A stretch of DNA of 64,000 nt. It comes from Candidatus Riflebacteria bacterium HGW-Riflebacteria-2. Lineage in GTDB: Bacteria; Muiribacteriota; Ozemobacteria; Ozemobacterales; Ozemobacteraceae. Position numbers and translations under genes: made by a program. Positions 7,520-17,377 of this stretch are shown here, piece after piece. The stretch is taken from the NCBI GenBank assembly GCA_002839435.1, contig PGYA01000033.1, forward strand, positions 1 through 64,000, given 5' to 3'. Position 1 is the first letter of the stretch. Each line of letters opens with the position of its first letter. Under the pieces are notes generated by a model. It had not been told where the DNA came from. It made no database searches and was given only the letters and a program-made list of their open reading frames with translations.

Positions 7520-9865
7520 TCAGAGTGGTCTTTCAATTTCTTTGAGCTTGAAGAATTCGAGAATATCGCCTTCTTTGATGTCATTGTAATTTTCGATGCC
7601 AATTCCGCATTCATAGCCGGTATTGACTTCCCTGATGTCATCTTTGAAGCGCTTGAGCGAATTAGCCTTGCCTTCGTAAATCTCGACGCCGTCGCGAATT
7701 ATACGAACCTGAGCATTGCGCGTAACTGTTCCGCTTATCACGAAGGAGCCGCAGATGGCACCGACGCCAGTGATTTTGTAGACTTTGCGAACTTCGGCGC
7801 GGCCAAGGGTTTCTTCTTCGTATTCAGGATCATACATGCCTCTGAGCGCAAGTTTAACTGCGTCAATTGCGTCGTAGATGATCCGGAAAGACTTGATTTC
7901 TACGTCATCGGCCTTGGCGGCATCTTCGACGCCTGTCATTGGCCTGACATGGAATCCGATGATAATTGCGTTACTGGCTGAAGCGAGGTTGACATCGGCT
8001 TCAGTGATGCCACCAACGCCGGTATGAATGACGTTAACCTTTACTTCATCTGTGCTCAAGCGTTCGAGAGCGTCTTTCATGGCGCCACAGGAACCCTGGA
8101 CATCGGCCTTGATGATGATGTTGAGTTCTTTGGCCTGGCCTTCGGTAACGCGCTTGAAGAGATCGACAAGCTTGATGCGGTTTTCGCGGGAAAGCCGTTC
8201 TTCGCGGGCCTTTTTCTGGCGCAATTCACCGACGTAACGTGCGAATCTGGCACTTTCTACTACAGCCATCTTGTCGCCAACCCTGGGCACTTCGTTGAGA
8301 CCAAGAATTGCAACCGGAAAAGCCGGTCCAGCTTCGCGCACTCTGCCGCCGGCATCGTTGACCAGAGCTTTAACTCTGCCAAAAGAGCTGCCGCAGATGA
8401 TATGATCGCCCATCTGGATTTTGCCGTTCTGCACAAGAACCGTAGCCATCGGCCCCATACCCTTGTCGAGGCGTGCTTCGATGATTGTGCCAATGCCGGG
8501 CTTGTTCGGATTAGCCTTGAGCTCCATCATTTCAGCCTGGAGAATAACCATTTCGAGTAGTTCGTTGACGCCCATGCCGGTTTTGGCAGAGACTGGAACC
8601 ATCGTTGTCTGGCCACCCCAATCGTCTGATACCAGGTTGTACGGCATCAACTGCTGTTTTACCTTGTCAAGGTTGGCTTCGGGCTTGTCCATCTTGTTGA
8701 TGGCAACAATGATGGGAACTCCGGCGGCCTGTGCGTGGTGAACCGCTTCGATGGTCTGCGGCTGCACACCATCATCGGCGGCAATGACAAGAATTGCGAT
8801 GTCAGTTACCAGAGCACCCTGGGCGCGCATGGCAGTAAAAGCTTCGTGGCCTGGGGTATCAATGAATGTTATCGTGCCATTGCTGAGTTTGACCTGGTAG
8901 GCTCCGATATGCTGGGTGATTCCACCGAATTCCTTGTCTGCAACATGTGCCTTGCGGATGTAGTCGATAAGGGAAGTCTTGCCGTGATCGACGTGACCCA
9001 TGATGGTTACCACGGGCGGGCGGAGGCATAGATCAGTGGCGGCATCTTCGCTATCCTGAATTTCAAAGACGTCTTCGCTGAAAACGATGTCTTTGCCAAA
9101 TTCCTGACCGATCAGCTGAATATGCGAATCTTCGAGTCGCTGATTCAGGCTGGCTACAACGCCGATGCTGAAAAGCTTCTTGATGATTGCTATGGCATCG
9201 ACTTCGAGATATTTGGCGAGCTGACTGACAGTGATGTCTGACGGCAAGGTGATGCGAGGCAGCACATTTTCGTCTTCTTCCTGATAGGTCTGTTTGCCAC
9301 CGCGGTCAAGAACCGCTTCGGTCTGGCGCTCAGCTTCGCGCAGCTCAGCCTGTACCTTCTTAGAAAAATGCGCGCGTTTGCTTTTGGTCTTGACGCTTTT
9401 TTTCTTCTCAGGTGCTACAACGTCCTTTTTCGGGACTGTTTTGATAATGGTTATCTGCTTGTTGACTTCGACTTCTTCTTCTTCTTCGATGCGAACAGGT
9501 TTGTTCGAAGCCTTCTTTTTTTCAAGCCGTTGGCGTTCAAGAGCTTCTTCTTCGCTTTCAACGCGTTTTTTTTCGGTTTTTGCGGGAGGAGGTGTCACGG
9601 GAGGCGTCGGTGGTGCCGGTTGTGGCTTGGGCAAATCGGCTTTGGCCGGCTTTTTTGGCGGTTCCTTCTCGTCTTTTACCTTGGTGGCTGCACCTTTTGT
9701 CGGTTTCTGGGCAGAAAAATGCTTGGCGAGAACGTCGAGCATCTCGTCGGGAAGACCGGCCAGAGGGTTGGTTTTCCCGGTATAGCCCAGCTTCAACAGC
9801 AGATCTGCCATATCCTTGTTGCTTAAATTATATTTTTTACTTGCTTCATGTATTCTTATGCCCAT
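7520..9865 (-). CDS. infB: Translation initiation factor IF-2
   Basis: GTPase that places initiator tRNA on the 30S subunit. It has an N-terminal IF2_N helix-turn domain (1-50), a long charged Pro/Lys/Glu linker (about 55-200) and a second IF2_N-like segment (about 205-256). The G domain has GHVDHGKT (290-297), [17 protein letters not shown] (336-340), NKMD (390-393) and the SAKTG motif. Two beta-barrel domains and the C-terminal tRNA-binding part follow to residue 781. The start is preceded by GGAGG. The linker is rich in GAA/AAG repeats, which gives long spurious frames on the opposite strand. Confidence 0.97.
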   Translation of the reverse strand: MGIRIHEASKKYNLSNKDMADLLLKLGYTGKTNPLAGLPDEMLDVLAKHFSAQKPTKGAATKVKDEKEPPKKPAKADLPKPQPAPPTPPVTPPPAKTEKKRVESEEEALERQRLEKKKASNKPVRIEEEEEVEVNKQITIIKTVPKKDVVAPEKKKSVKTKSKRAHFSKKVQAELREAERQTEAVLDRGGKQTYQEEDENVLPRITLPSDITVSQLAKYLEVDAIAIIKKLFSIGVVASLNQRLEDSHIQLIGQEFGKDIVFSEDVFEIQDSEDAATDLCLRPPVVTIMGHVDHGKTSLIDYIRKAHVADKEFGGITQHIGAYQVKLSNGTITFIDTPGHEAFTAMRAQGALVTDIAILVIAADDGVQPQTIEAVHHAQAAGVPIIVAINKMDKPEANLDKVKQQLMPYNLVSDDWGGQTTMVPVSAKTGMGVNELLEMVILQAEMMELKANPNKPGIGTIIEARLDKGMGPMATVLVQNGKIQMGDHIICGSSFGRVKALVNDAGGRVREAGPAFPVAILGLNEVPRVGDKMAVVESARFARYVGELRQKKAREERLSRENRIKLVDLFKRVTEGQAKELNIIIKADVQGSCGAMKDALERLSTDEVKVNVIHTGVGGITEADVNLASASNAIIIGFHVRPMTGVEDAAKADDVEIKSFRIIYDAIDAVKLALRGMYDPEYEEETLGRAEVRKVYKITGVGAICGSFVISGTVTRNAQVRIIRDGVEIYEGKANSLKRFKDDIREVNTGYECGIGIENYNDIKEGDILEFFKLKEIERPL

Positions 9866-9882
9866 CCATTACCTCCGCGCTG

Positions 9883-10956
9883 TTATTCAACTGGGTTTTT
9901 GTCTGATACTGCGTGTTCAATATCCTGTTCTGTCTTTATGTCAATCTTGATGCCGGTCAGTTTTGAGGCCAGTTTTACATTCTGGCCTTCCTTGCCAATG
10001 GCAAGCGACAACTGACCCTGTATTACGATAGCCAGCGCCGACCTTTTGTCTTCGGAAATCTGCACCGACTGAACCTTGGCAGGGCTCAAGGCGTTAGTAA
10101 CATATTCGGCCTGATTTTCGCTGAAACGCACTATATCTATCTTTTCGCCGTTCAACTCATCGACAATGCCTTTGATCCGGCTGCCTTTCATGCCAACGCA
10201 GGCCCCAACCGGATCAACACGGTTGTCGGAAGTCGCCACCGAAATTTTTACGCGCAGACCGGGTTCGCGCGACGAAGACTTTATCTCGACAATTCCGTCA
10301 GAAATCTCTGGCACTGCCTGTTCGAAGAGAATTTCGACGAACTTGGAAGAAGCGCGCGATAGAACGATCTGTGGCCCTTTGGGGGTCGCCTTTACTTCCT
10401 GCACATAGCATTTGATACGGTCGTTGGCGCGGAACACCTCACCTGGAATCTGTTCCTTGGGTGGCAGAACGGCTTCGGTTTTGGCGAATTCAACATAGAC
10501 ATGTCCGCGTTCAACCCGCTGCACCTTACCGGTCAGCACCTGGCCGACCTTATTGTGGTATTCTTCGTAGATCAGTCCACGCTCTGCTTCCTTGAGCTTC
10601 TGGCTGACAACCTGCCGTGCCGTCTGCGCGGCAATGCGGCCAAATGAAGGCGGCGTGACATCTTCTTCGACTATATCGCCGGGCTGGGCATCAGGGTCAA
10701 TCTCGCGGGCTTCTTCAAGGGTGTATTCCTTGTCGGGTTCTTCGAGTTCTTCACTGTCGATTACCAGACGCCGCGAAATAACCTTGAAATCACCTGTCTG
10801 TTCATCAAGTTTGACGCTGACATCTTCGTCAGAGTCAAAGTTCTTGCGGTAGGCGACTACCAGAGATTCTTCTATAGCATGAACCAGAACCTCCATTGGC
10901 AGGTTCTTTTCTCCTATAACTTCTTTCAGTGCATCTATTAAACTTGTCTTAGCCAT
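9883..10956 (-). CDS. nusA: Transcription termination/antitermination factor NusA
   Basis: RNA polymerase-binding factor that modulates pausing, termination and antitermination. Domains in order: an N-terminal polymerase-binding domain (about 1-130, MEVLVHAIEESLVVAYRK), an S1 domain (GQVLTGKVQRVERGHVYVEF), and two KH domains including VDPVGACVGMKGSRI and LAIGKEGQNVKLA. It stops at 357 residues, so the acidic C-terminal repeats of the E. coli protein are absent, as in many non-proteobacterial NusA proteins. It follows rimP and precedes infB with short gaps, the conserved order. Confidence 0.97.
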   Translation of the reverse strand: MAKTSLIDALKEVIGEKNLPMEVLVHAIEESLVVAYRKNFDSDEDVSVKLDEQTGDFKVISRRLVIDSEELEEPDKEYTLEEAREIDPDAQPGDIVEEDVTPPSFGRIAAQTARQVVSQKLKEAERGLIYEEYHNKVGQVLTGKVQRVERGHVYVEFAKTEAVLPPKEQIPGEVFRANDRIKCYVQEVKATPKGPQIVLSRASSKFVEILFEQAVPEISDGIVEIKSSSREPGLRVKISVATSDNRVDPVGACVGMKGSRIKGIVDELNGEKIDIVRFSENQAEYVTNALSPAKVQSVQISEDKRSALAIVIQGQLSLAIGKEGQNVKLASKLTGIKIDIKTEQDIEHAVSDKNPVE

Positions 10957-10971
10957 TTTCTTTCCTCCCCC

Positions 10972-11454
10972 TTATCCTCGCTGCATTTTTGGTGGAAACT
11001 CAAGAACTGCCTTTGCTTCCTTGACCAGTGTCAGCGGGAACTCGCGGAGCCCTTTTTCCGATCTGACCACGATCCTGTCGGGTGAAAAATCCTGCAACCG
11101 CGCCTTGAACACTTCCTTGCGGCCAGTTTCTTCGTTAAACAGTACCCAGCGCACCAACTTGCCTACATGCCTCTCATAATCGACCTGACGCTTGAAGACC
11201 CGCTCTACTCCCGGGGAAGAAACCTCAAGAGTGAAGGCCCGATGTATCAGGTCGGCTTCATCAAGGAAGTCGCTGAGCCCACGCGAGACCTTTTCGCAGT
11301 CTTCGACGGTCACCCCCTCCGGATTGTCGATGGTTACTTCGAGCACCATGCGACCCTGTACCGGCTTATAGGTAATGTCGAAAATTTCGTAAGGAAAAGA
11401 ATCTTCAACGAAGGTTTTTACTTCGGCTCTGATTTTATCTACCGATTCGTTCAT
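10972..11454 (-). CDS. rimP: Ribosome maturation factor RimP
   Basis: Needed for 30S subunit assembly. I start it at 11454 (MNESVDKIRAEV, 160 residues) and not at the longer in-frame start at 11541, for two reasons. AAAGGA lies just ahead of 11454, and the likely promoter (11542-11570) would initiate downstream of the longer start. Family blocks seen are YEIFDITYKP, MVLEVTIDNPEGVTVEDCEKVSRGLSDFLD and FTLEVSSPGVERVF. It is the first gene of the eight-gene translation operon. Confidence 0.94.
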   Translation of the reverse strand: MNESVDKIRAEVKTFVEDSFPYEIFDITYKPVQGRMVLEVTIDNPEGVTVEDCEKVSRGLSDFLDEADLIHRAFTLEVSSPGVERVFKRQVDYERHVGKLVRWVLFNEETGRKEVFKARLQDFSPDRIVVRSEKGLREFPLTLVKEAKAVLEFPPKMQRG

Positions 11455-11470
11455 ATTCTTTTCCTTTCCA

Positions 11471-11523
11471 ATCGGAAAAAACAACAAAATCCGCATCACA
11501 GCGGCTTTCTTGATTTTCCCGAT
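11471..11523 (-). promoter_or_regulatory. Structured leader of the rimP-nusA-infB operon
   Basis: In the predicted leader RNA, a 10-bp stem (11514-11523 with 11471-11480, one G.U) encloses a small GC hairpin (CCGC/GCGG, 11491-11504). The stem closes only about 17 bases before the rimP start codon. It could tune rimP translation or premature termination; nusA operons are known to be autoregulated in some bacteria. Function here is inference. Confidence 0.35.
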
Positions 11524-11541
11524 AAAGCATGTCGAACGCAA

Positions 11542-11570
11542 ATTCTAGCATGTAAATCAAACGAAATCAA
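11542..11570 (-). promoter_or_regulatory. Sigma-70-type promoter of the rimP operon
   Basis: On the - strand: -35 TTGATT (11570-11565), 17-base spacer, -10 TAGAAT (11547-11542). Transcription would begin near 11535, giving a leader of about 80 bases before rimP. No competing hexamer pair of this quality was seen in the 277-base gap between rimP and the solute-binding lipoprotein gene. Confidence 0.6.
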
Positions 11571-11731
11571 GTTAATCCTCTGCCGGTTTTACAGTAGAAG
11601 CAAACTCGATTCACAATCAATGAACATCTGTATGCGGTTATGATTCCCGTAGACAGCAGTCGGATTTTAATGCACTGTTATATTTTGCCGGGCAGTGATA
11701 CTATATAGCATCTGTATTGAGAGGTCTCAGG

Positions 11732-13399
11732 ATGTATTCAGCTTTGAAAAAAAGTTTTGTGGTGATATTTTTGTTGTCAGCACTTGCCGGCAGTGTCGGT
11801 TGTCTGGAAGAAAAAAAAGTGATGCCGGTCGATTCTGGCAAACCGGTTGTCGGCGGCACTTACCGTCGGGCTTTTGCCGATGCTTTTATCGTGCTCGATC
11901 CGGCTCTGATCAAAGACTCTAATTCGCATGAAGTTTGCCGTCAGATTTACGATGGCCTGCTTGAATTCGATGAAAAGGCACGGCTGCAGCCGGCTATCGC
12001 CAGGGACTGGTCGATCAGTGAAGACAAACTGACTTATACTTTCAATCTGCGCGACGATATCAGGTTTCACCATACGGTGGCCGGAAAGCCGACCCGCAAC
12101 GGCGGGCGCCGACTCGATGCGCATGATGTTCTCTATTCTTTCAACCGACTTCTCAAACCGCAGGAAGATTCACAGGCCGCATTTTTCTGGATGATCAAAG
12201 GCGCGCGCGAATTCAGCAGCGGCCAGGCCAAAGAGATGAGTGGCATCAGAGTTGTTGCTTCGCACAGCATCGTATTTGAGCTTGAAAAGCCTTTTGCACC
12301 ATTTGTTTCATTGCTGGCAATGTGCAATGCTTTTATCGTGCCGCACGAGGATGCCGAAGGGCAACCCGGCGGTCTTGCCGCCGTGCCGGTTGGAACCGGT
12401 GCCTTCAAGTGGGCTGGGCGTGACGGTGAGACTATAAAACTGGCGGCCAATGAACAATATTTTCGCGGCCGGCCCTGGCTCGAACATCTTGAATATCCGG
12501 TGATCAGAGATGAGCTTGAGCGATTCACTGCTTTCAATGAAGGGCGACTCAGTCATGTCGATGTGCCTGACTCGCAGTATCGCAATGTTAAGCAGGATCC
12601 GGTAAGAGCTGCCTGTTTGATCGAAACGAATCTCTGGGGTTCGAATTATCTTGGCTTGAATCTGCAACAGGCGCCATTTGACAACCGGCTGGTGCGACAG
12701 GCGCTAAATTACGCGCTCGATCGTGATACCATAGTCCGAATTGTGCTTAACGGCCGTGTTCAGGTGGCTAATGGCATTCTGCCACCCGGTGTTCCCGGGC
12801 ACAATGACAATCTGGCCGGTTATTCATACGATCTGAAACGGGCCAGGGAACTGCTGGCCGCAGCCGGATATCCTGATGGCAAGGGGTTTCCCGAAATTAC
12901 CCTGCAATACAACCGGGATGCGATTCATTCGCGTACAGCGGAATTCATTCTTGCCAATCTGCGCGATATCGGCATCAACTGTGTCGTGAGAGAACTGGAG
13001 TTCGGGGATCATCTAAAGACGGTCGAAGAAGGCAGTGTCGCTTTTTTCAGAATGGGCTGGACGGTTGATTATCCTGATCCGGACAGCTTTTTATATACTC
13101 TTTTTCATTCTTCGAATATCGGTACCGGTTACAATTTTTCGCGTATGAACAACCCTGAACTCGATGCTCTTCTCGACAGAGCACGTTTTGAAACCGATAT
13201 TGAAAAACGCATTGCCATCTATCATCAAGCCGAAAAGCTGGTTGTCGATGAAGCTCCCTGGGTTTTTCTGCATTTTTATTCAGCGCATCTACTGCATCAT
13301 CCTGCTGTCAAGGGCATAAAGCTTGGCCCGATGGGTGAAGCACTTATGCAGTATCGTCACATCTGGCTGATGCCTTCTGGCGCTTCTCGATTGCCATGA
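11732..13399 (+). CDS. Peptide/nickel-type ABC transporter solute-binding lipoprotein (SBP family 5)
   Basis: Extracytoplasmic binding protein of the oligopeptide/dipeptide/nickel type. The N-terminus is a lipoprotein signal ending near LAGSVGC. Family hallmarks follow: YDGLLEFDEKARLQPAIARDWSISEDKLTYTFNLRDDIRFH, then NRLLKPQ, and RQALNYALDRDTIVRIVLNGR. Length (555 from this start) is normal. I prefer ATG at 11732 over the upstream TTG (11717) because GAGAGG sits seven bases before it. No permease or ATPase genes adjoin it, so it is an orphan binding protein here; partners must lie elsewhere. It ends inside the DUF368 gene (56-base convergent overlap). Confidence 0.88.
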   Translation: MYSALKKSFVVIFLLSALAGSVGCLEEKKVMPVDSGKPVVGGTYRRAFADAFIVLDPALIKDSNSHEVCRQIYDGLLEFDEKARLQPAIARDWSISEDKLTYTFNLRDDIRFHHTVAGKPTRNGGRRLDAHDVLYSFNRLLKPQEDSQAAFFWMIKGAREFSSGQAKEMSGIRVVASHSIVFELEKPFAPFVSLLAMCNAFIVPHEDAEGQPGGLAAVPVGTGAFKWAGRDGETIKLAANEQYFRGRPWLEHLEYPVIRDELERFTAFNEGRLSHVDVPDSQYRNVKQDPVRAACLIETNLWGSNYLGLNLQQAPFDNRLVRQALNYALDRDTIVRIVLNGRVQVANGILPPGVPGHNDNLAGYSYDLKRARELLAAAGYPDGKGFPEITLQYNRDAIHSRTAEFILANLRDIGINCVVRELEFGDHLKTVEEGSVAFFRMGWTVDYPDPDSFLYTLFHSSNIGTGYNFSRMNNPELDALLDRARFETDIEKRIAIYHQAEKLVVDEAPWVFLHFYSAHLLHHPAVKGIKLGPMGEALMQYRHIWLMPSGASRLP

Positions 13400-14369
13400 A
13401 TATGATGACCAGCAACAGGCCGCCAAGGCAGGCCAGCAGAGTCATGCCTTCGTTGGCGGTAAAGCTGTCCGGCATGATGTTGGCGATATCGACGCGGCGG
13501 CCTGCAACCATGCCGAAGCTTTTGAACGGCCAGATGGCATAAAGTGAGCCGAGCACCAGGCCAAGCATGAATGACATCGTAGCGTCGCCGTGCTTCTGCA
13601 GCAGGTAATTGAGAAACCTGGTAAAGACAAGCAGGCCAGTGGCGGCGCCGGCGGCGAATATCGCGAGCATCAGTATCTGGCGCTCGTTTATGCAGATCAG
13701 CAGGTCGAAATATACCCCCATTAAAAGCAGCATGAATGAACCGCTGATACCCGGCAGAATCATGGCGCAGATCGCTATCACGCCGGCTGCAAAAAACAGC
13801 AGCATGTTTTTCGGGTCGGTCGCAATCGAGGTGCCGACAGTGCTGCCATGGGTTGCGCTGGCGGCGCCTGAATCAACTGTCGTAGTGCCTTTGATCAGAG
13901 CTTTTTTCTGGGCTGCGTGCAGCCGTTCTTCACCGCTCATGGCCAAAGTCAGACCAACAACCAATGCAATCGCAAGCAGACAGCTGAGGATATTTCCCGG
14001 CGCCAGGCTTTTGATCAGCCGCCAGGGTACAACCAGTGAGGCGGCGACCAGACCAAAGAAAAAACCGTAAGTCGGATCATGATAATTTTCGAGAAGATAG
14101 CCCATCAGACGGGCCGAAGCAAGAATCGCCATGCCGGCACCTGCTGTCAGCGCGGCCAGAAAAGCTGCGTCTGTTCGCCTGATTTCATTGAGGATGGCTT
14201 CTTTTCCGGAGGTCATCGCTTTCAAGGTGTCTGAACCGAGCGCGCCGATGGCATTGATCAGGCGCTGGTAGATGCCCAGCATGAGTGCTACGGTGCCGCC
14301 GCTGACGCCGGGAATAATATTGGCAATACCAATTGCAAAGCCGCGTAAAAGATTAACTATAATCTGCAT
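13344..14369 (-). CDS. DUF368 membrane protein (undecaprenyl-phosphate translocase family, PopT-like)
   Basis: Polytopic membrane protein. The hallmark N-terminus LLRGFAIGIANIIPGVSGGTVALMLGIY and an internal second copy of the motif (MILPGISGSFMLLLMGVY) are both present. DUF368 proteins have been shown in some bacteria to recycle undecaprenyl phosphate across the membrane; that role here is by family. About eight hydrophobic segments are apparent. A polar stretch of roughly 40 residues near 150-190 (Ala/Ser/Thr-rich) interrupts the fold between the two halves and looks longer than a plain loop. Single gene, diverging from the phosphatase at 14516 and overlapping the binding-protein gene tail to tail by 56 bases. 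Confidence 0.88.
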   Translation of the reverse strand: MQIIVNLLRGFAIGIANIIPGVSGGTVALMLGIYQRLINAIGALGSDTLKAMTSGKEAILNEIRRTDAAFLAALTAGAGMAILASARLMGYLLENYHDPTYGFFFGLVAASLVVPWRLIKSLAPGNILSCLLAIALVVGLTLAMSGEERLHAAQKKALIKGTTTVDSGAASATHGSTVGTSIATDPKNMLLFFAAGVIAICAMILPGISGSFMLLLMGVYFDLLICINERQILMLAIFAAGAATGLLVFTRFLNYLLQKHGDATMSFMLGLVLGSLYAIWPFKSFGMVAGRRVDIANIMPDSFTANEGMTLLACLGGLLLVIIFMAIEKRQKASARCDDTA

Positions 14370-14515
14370 CTGAGCCTGAAAAGCAGTTTAAGGTGAACAT
14401 GACCAACCGGAGAGTGTCGGTTAAATTGAAACTGCCAATTTTCCTTTTTCTGGTATTTTCTGATAAAGTGGTACTTGCGGTTGGATGATACACGAGTGAG
14501 CGGAGCAAAGCAACA

Positions 14516-17377
14516 GTGGAAAAAACTGACAGGACGGTGACGGCCCCCTTCTGGCGCAGATTTTTGCTGCATTTTGCGCCGATCTGCCTGTTTGTCGTGC
14601 TGCCATTGCTCATTGCCGGCTATCTCGGTCATCAGACGATTGCGAATGAGCGCACCAAGCATCTGGATCGGGTAACTGCCGGTCTCGAGCGCAATCTAAT
14701 CCAGGCACAATATGAGCTTGACGCTGCGACTTTTTTGCGCAAAATCGGGCGCGGTGCCTGGTTGAAACTCAGGCAGGCCCGGGCGGGTGCCGGCGATTTT
14801 AACCGTTACTGCCTGGCTTTACGCAATTATCTGCCGGTAGAATTTGATTTTTACGCATTTGACGATAAGGGGGCTTTGCTGACACCGGCAACAATGCCTC
14901 TGCGCTCACGCTATATTGCGACCCGACTGTGGGAACTCGTGCGCAGCACCCCTACCGAGCAGAATCGCATGTTCCAGCGGATCAAGAAACAGCTGAAAGC
15001 ATTTGTCGGCCCTGAATTCAGAATTTCCAAGTTTCTCGAGAGCCGCGACAACTGTCTGCCTATAATTGCCCGGCACCAGCAGGGGATGATCTACTGGATC
15101 AACGACCCGCGCAACCCGGCCAGTGGCATTCTCCTGATTTTCTGGGATGTTCCAGCACTCGCCTTTCGGCTTGAGCAGGCCGGGCGTCAGCATCTGAAAA
15201 ATTTTGATGCAGCTTTTGCGGCCAGCAGCCAGGAAGCTGTTCAGAATTTTGGGCGCGAACAGACCGATCCGGTGCTTGCCGGCGAGTTGTTCAGACGCCT
15301 GGTTTTTATGGGACAGGCCAATGTTTTTGATGAGCAGGAACGCATCTGGGCCGGGCGAAAAATTGAGGGCGCATGGCTGATTGCCGGTGCCTGGACGACT
15401 GTCTCGGATTTCACTCGCATGCAGTTTTATCTGCATGCCGGGCTGATGTTGCTGGCTCTGCTGGCGGTGACGATTTATTTCTGGTCGATGACTTACGGGA
15501 GTTTTTACCTGTCGCTGCGCATAAAGCTGCTGGCGCTGTTTTTTATGGCGGTGATGATGCCGATAATGGGCTTTGCTTATCTTGGCTACAGATATCTCGA
15601 CGACAGGGAAGAGACGCTCAGGGCAACTGTCGCCAATCACAGTCGTCGATTGCTGTTTGCCATGGATGAGTCGTTCCGCGACGCTGGCGCCAGTTTTATC
15701 AATGACTTTGCTGGTCTAAGCCGGCGTCTTGCCACGCCAGACAGCAGCCTTGCGTCTGACATTCATGCCCGTATCGAAAGCAACGATCTGATCAGCATCG
15801 AACTGCGCGATGCCCGCAAGGCTGATATGATTTTTTTCCAACAGAATGAACTGTTTTTTGAGGGTATGCGCGAGGTCTCAGACGCGTTTTCACGTTATTG
15901 TATCGACAATTCGCTGGGGACATCGCTGACCGATGCCGTTGATCCGGTGCTCGACATGGTTATCAGAAGCCCTGAGGCCGGCATGAACATCTTTTTCGTG
16001 CGGCCGCGCGAAGTTCATAAAATGGAATTCGGGCCGATTCCCATGTTCATCTTCTGGGAAATATTCGCTTCTGATAGCGAGAAACCTTTTTATACATTCA
16101 TTGTGCAGTCGGCTTCACGTCTGATAAAGAGTCTGGTCCGGCAGCGCATGCTTGCTTCACGCACCGATAATTCTCTAGCTCCCTATACCCTTGCCGCCTG
16201 TTCCGATCATACTGGCGAATGGTTGCCGGCGCCGCTCAAGAACGCCAATATTCTCAGGGATATTGTCAACCAGACGAGATTCAGCGACAAGCCAGTTGAC
16301 GTAACAGTAAAACTGGGCAGCGAGGAATATCTGGTAACCGGATTGCACGGAAGGTTTGCCACCGATTTCTGTCTTTTTGCGTTTTATCCGCGCCATCTGA
16401 TCACGGCTGATATCGCTGAACAGGGGCGCCTTATCCGCAGTGGTATATTGCTGTTTCTTTTGTTGGCGCTAACTGCCGGCTGGTTGCTGTCTGACGTTTT
16501 TCTTCTGCCGATTGCGCGCCTTGGCGAGGGAGTTAACGCAATCAAGGCCCGTAACTCAGATTTTAGAATAGTCAGCACCCAGAAGGATGAATTTGGCGAT
16601 CTTGCCGACAATTTTAACCACATGATAGCTGACCTTAAGGAAATGCAGCTGGCAAAAGATGTGCAGGAATCGCTTTTGCCTTCGGCTCCGCCACAGGTGC
16701 CGGGTTACCAGATCAGCTTCGCTAATCGCATGGCCTCAGCTGTTGGTGGTGATTATTTTGACGTGCGTGTGCTCGATCGTGACCGGGTATGCGTGGTCAT
16801 TGGCGACGTCACCGGGCACGGGGTCGGTTCGGCTCTGGTTATGGCCATGGCCAAGGCTGTGGTCTATCAGGGTCTCAAAGAAGATCGCGGGCTGGTTGAG
16901 ATATTTGAAGATTTGAATTTGACTGTTTATACCTTTTTTCGCAATCCAGCGGTCAGGAAGATGATCACGGTTTTCGCTGCCATGATCGATTTGAAGAGCG
17001 GCCGCGGGACTTTTGTCAATGCCGGCCACAATTTTCCGATTAAGGTGGGTGTTGACAGAAAATGCAGCGATCTCAAGGCAGTGCATCTGCCTGTGGGCGC
17101 GGTTGCCAGGCTGCGTGGTCTGAAACTGCACGATTTTGTTCTCGAACCTGATGAATTGCTGGTTTTTTATACCGATGGCCTGGTCGAAGTGGTCAATTCA
17201 AGACAGGAAATGTATGGCTACGAAAGGCTGCAGACTTTTCTTTCCGGACTGCCGACTGTCGATGCCAACATGGTTTCGAGTCGGCTGCTGACTGCATACG
17301 ACAGCTGGCTGGGTGGTGCCGAACCGGATGACGACCTGACCATAGTCGTTCTCAGACGCCTTGCCGCCGACGCCTGA
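14516..17377 (+). CDS. Membrane sensor with HAMP and SpoIIE-type PP2C phosphatase domain
   Basis: Large signalling protein. It has an N-terminal membrane segment (about 17-40), an extracytoplasmic region, two central membrane segments (about 305-360), a second extracytoplasmic region and a membrane segment near 645. A HAMP linker (IARLGEGVNAIKARNSDF) and the C-terminal PP2C/SpoIIE serine phosphatase complete it. Metal-binding acids are all present: Asp746 (GGDYFD), Asp764 (GDVTGHG), Asp887 (YTDG) and Asp938-940 (DDDLT). It probably dephosphorylates an anti-sigma-factor antagonist or similar phosphoprotein in response to an external signal. It starts with GTG. A close architectural paralogue lies tail to tail at 17352-20219, with a 26-base overlap. 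Confidence 0.9.
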   Translation: MEKTDRTVTAPFWRRFLLHFAPICLFVVLPLLIAGYLGHQTIANERTKHLDRVTAGLERNLIQAQYELDAATFLRKIGRGAWLKLRQARAGAGDFNRYCLALRNYLPVEFDFYAFDDKGALLTPATMPLRSRYIATRLWELVRSTPTEQNRMFQRIKKQLKAFVGPEFRISKFLESRDNCLPIIARHQQGMIYWINDPRNPASGILLIFWDVPALAFRLEQAGRQHLKNFDAAFAASSQEAVQNFGREQTDPVLAGELFRRLVFMGQANVFDEQERIWAGRKIEGAWLIAGAWTTVSDFTRMQFYLHAGLMLLALLAVTIYFWSMTYGSFYLSLRIKLLALFFMAVMMPIMGFAYLGYRYLDDREETLRATVANHSRRLLFAMDESFRDAGASFINDFAGLSRRLATPDSSLASDIHARIESNDLISIELRDARKADMIFFQQNELFFEGMREVSDAFSRYCIDNSLGTSLTDAVDPVLDMVIRSPEAGMNIFFVRPREVHKMEFGPIPMFIFWEIFASDSEKPFYTFIVQSASRLIKSLVRQRMLASRTDNSLAPYTLAACSDHTGEWLPAPLKNANILRDIVNQTRFSDKPVDVTVKLGSEEYLVTGLHGRFATDFCLFAFYPRHLITADIAEQGRLIRSGILLFLLLALTAGWLLSDVFLLPIARLGEGVNAIKARNSDFRIVSTQKDEFGDLADNFNHMIADLKEMQLAKDVQESLLPSAPPQVPGYQISFANRMASAVGGDYFDVRVLDRDRVCVVIGDVTGHGVGSALVMAMAKAVVYQGLKEDRGLVEIFEDLNLTVYTFFRNPAVRKMITVFAAMIDLKSGRGTFVNAGHNFPIKVGVDRKCSDLKAVHLPVGAVARLRGLKLHDFVLEPDELLVFYTDGLVEVVNSRQEMYGYERLQTFLSGLPTVDANMVSSRLLTAYDSWLGGAEPDDDLTIVVLRRLAADA

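Noticed and set aside
9294..9826. Long + strand frames opposite infB
   Set aside because: They are mirror images of the repetitive charged linker of IF-2, rich in Ser and Phe with no family match.
11455..11541. Longer rimP start
   Set aside because: It lies upstream of the predicted start of transcription, and AAAGGA sits before the inner ATG.
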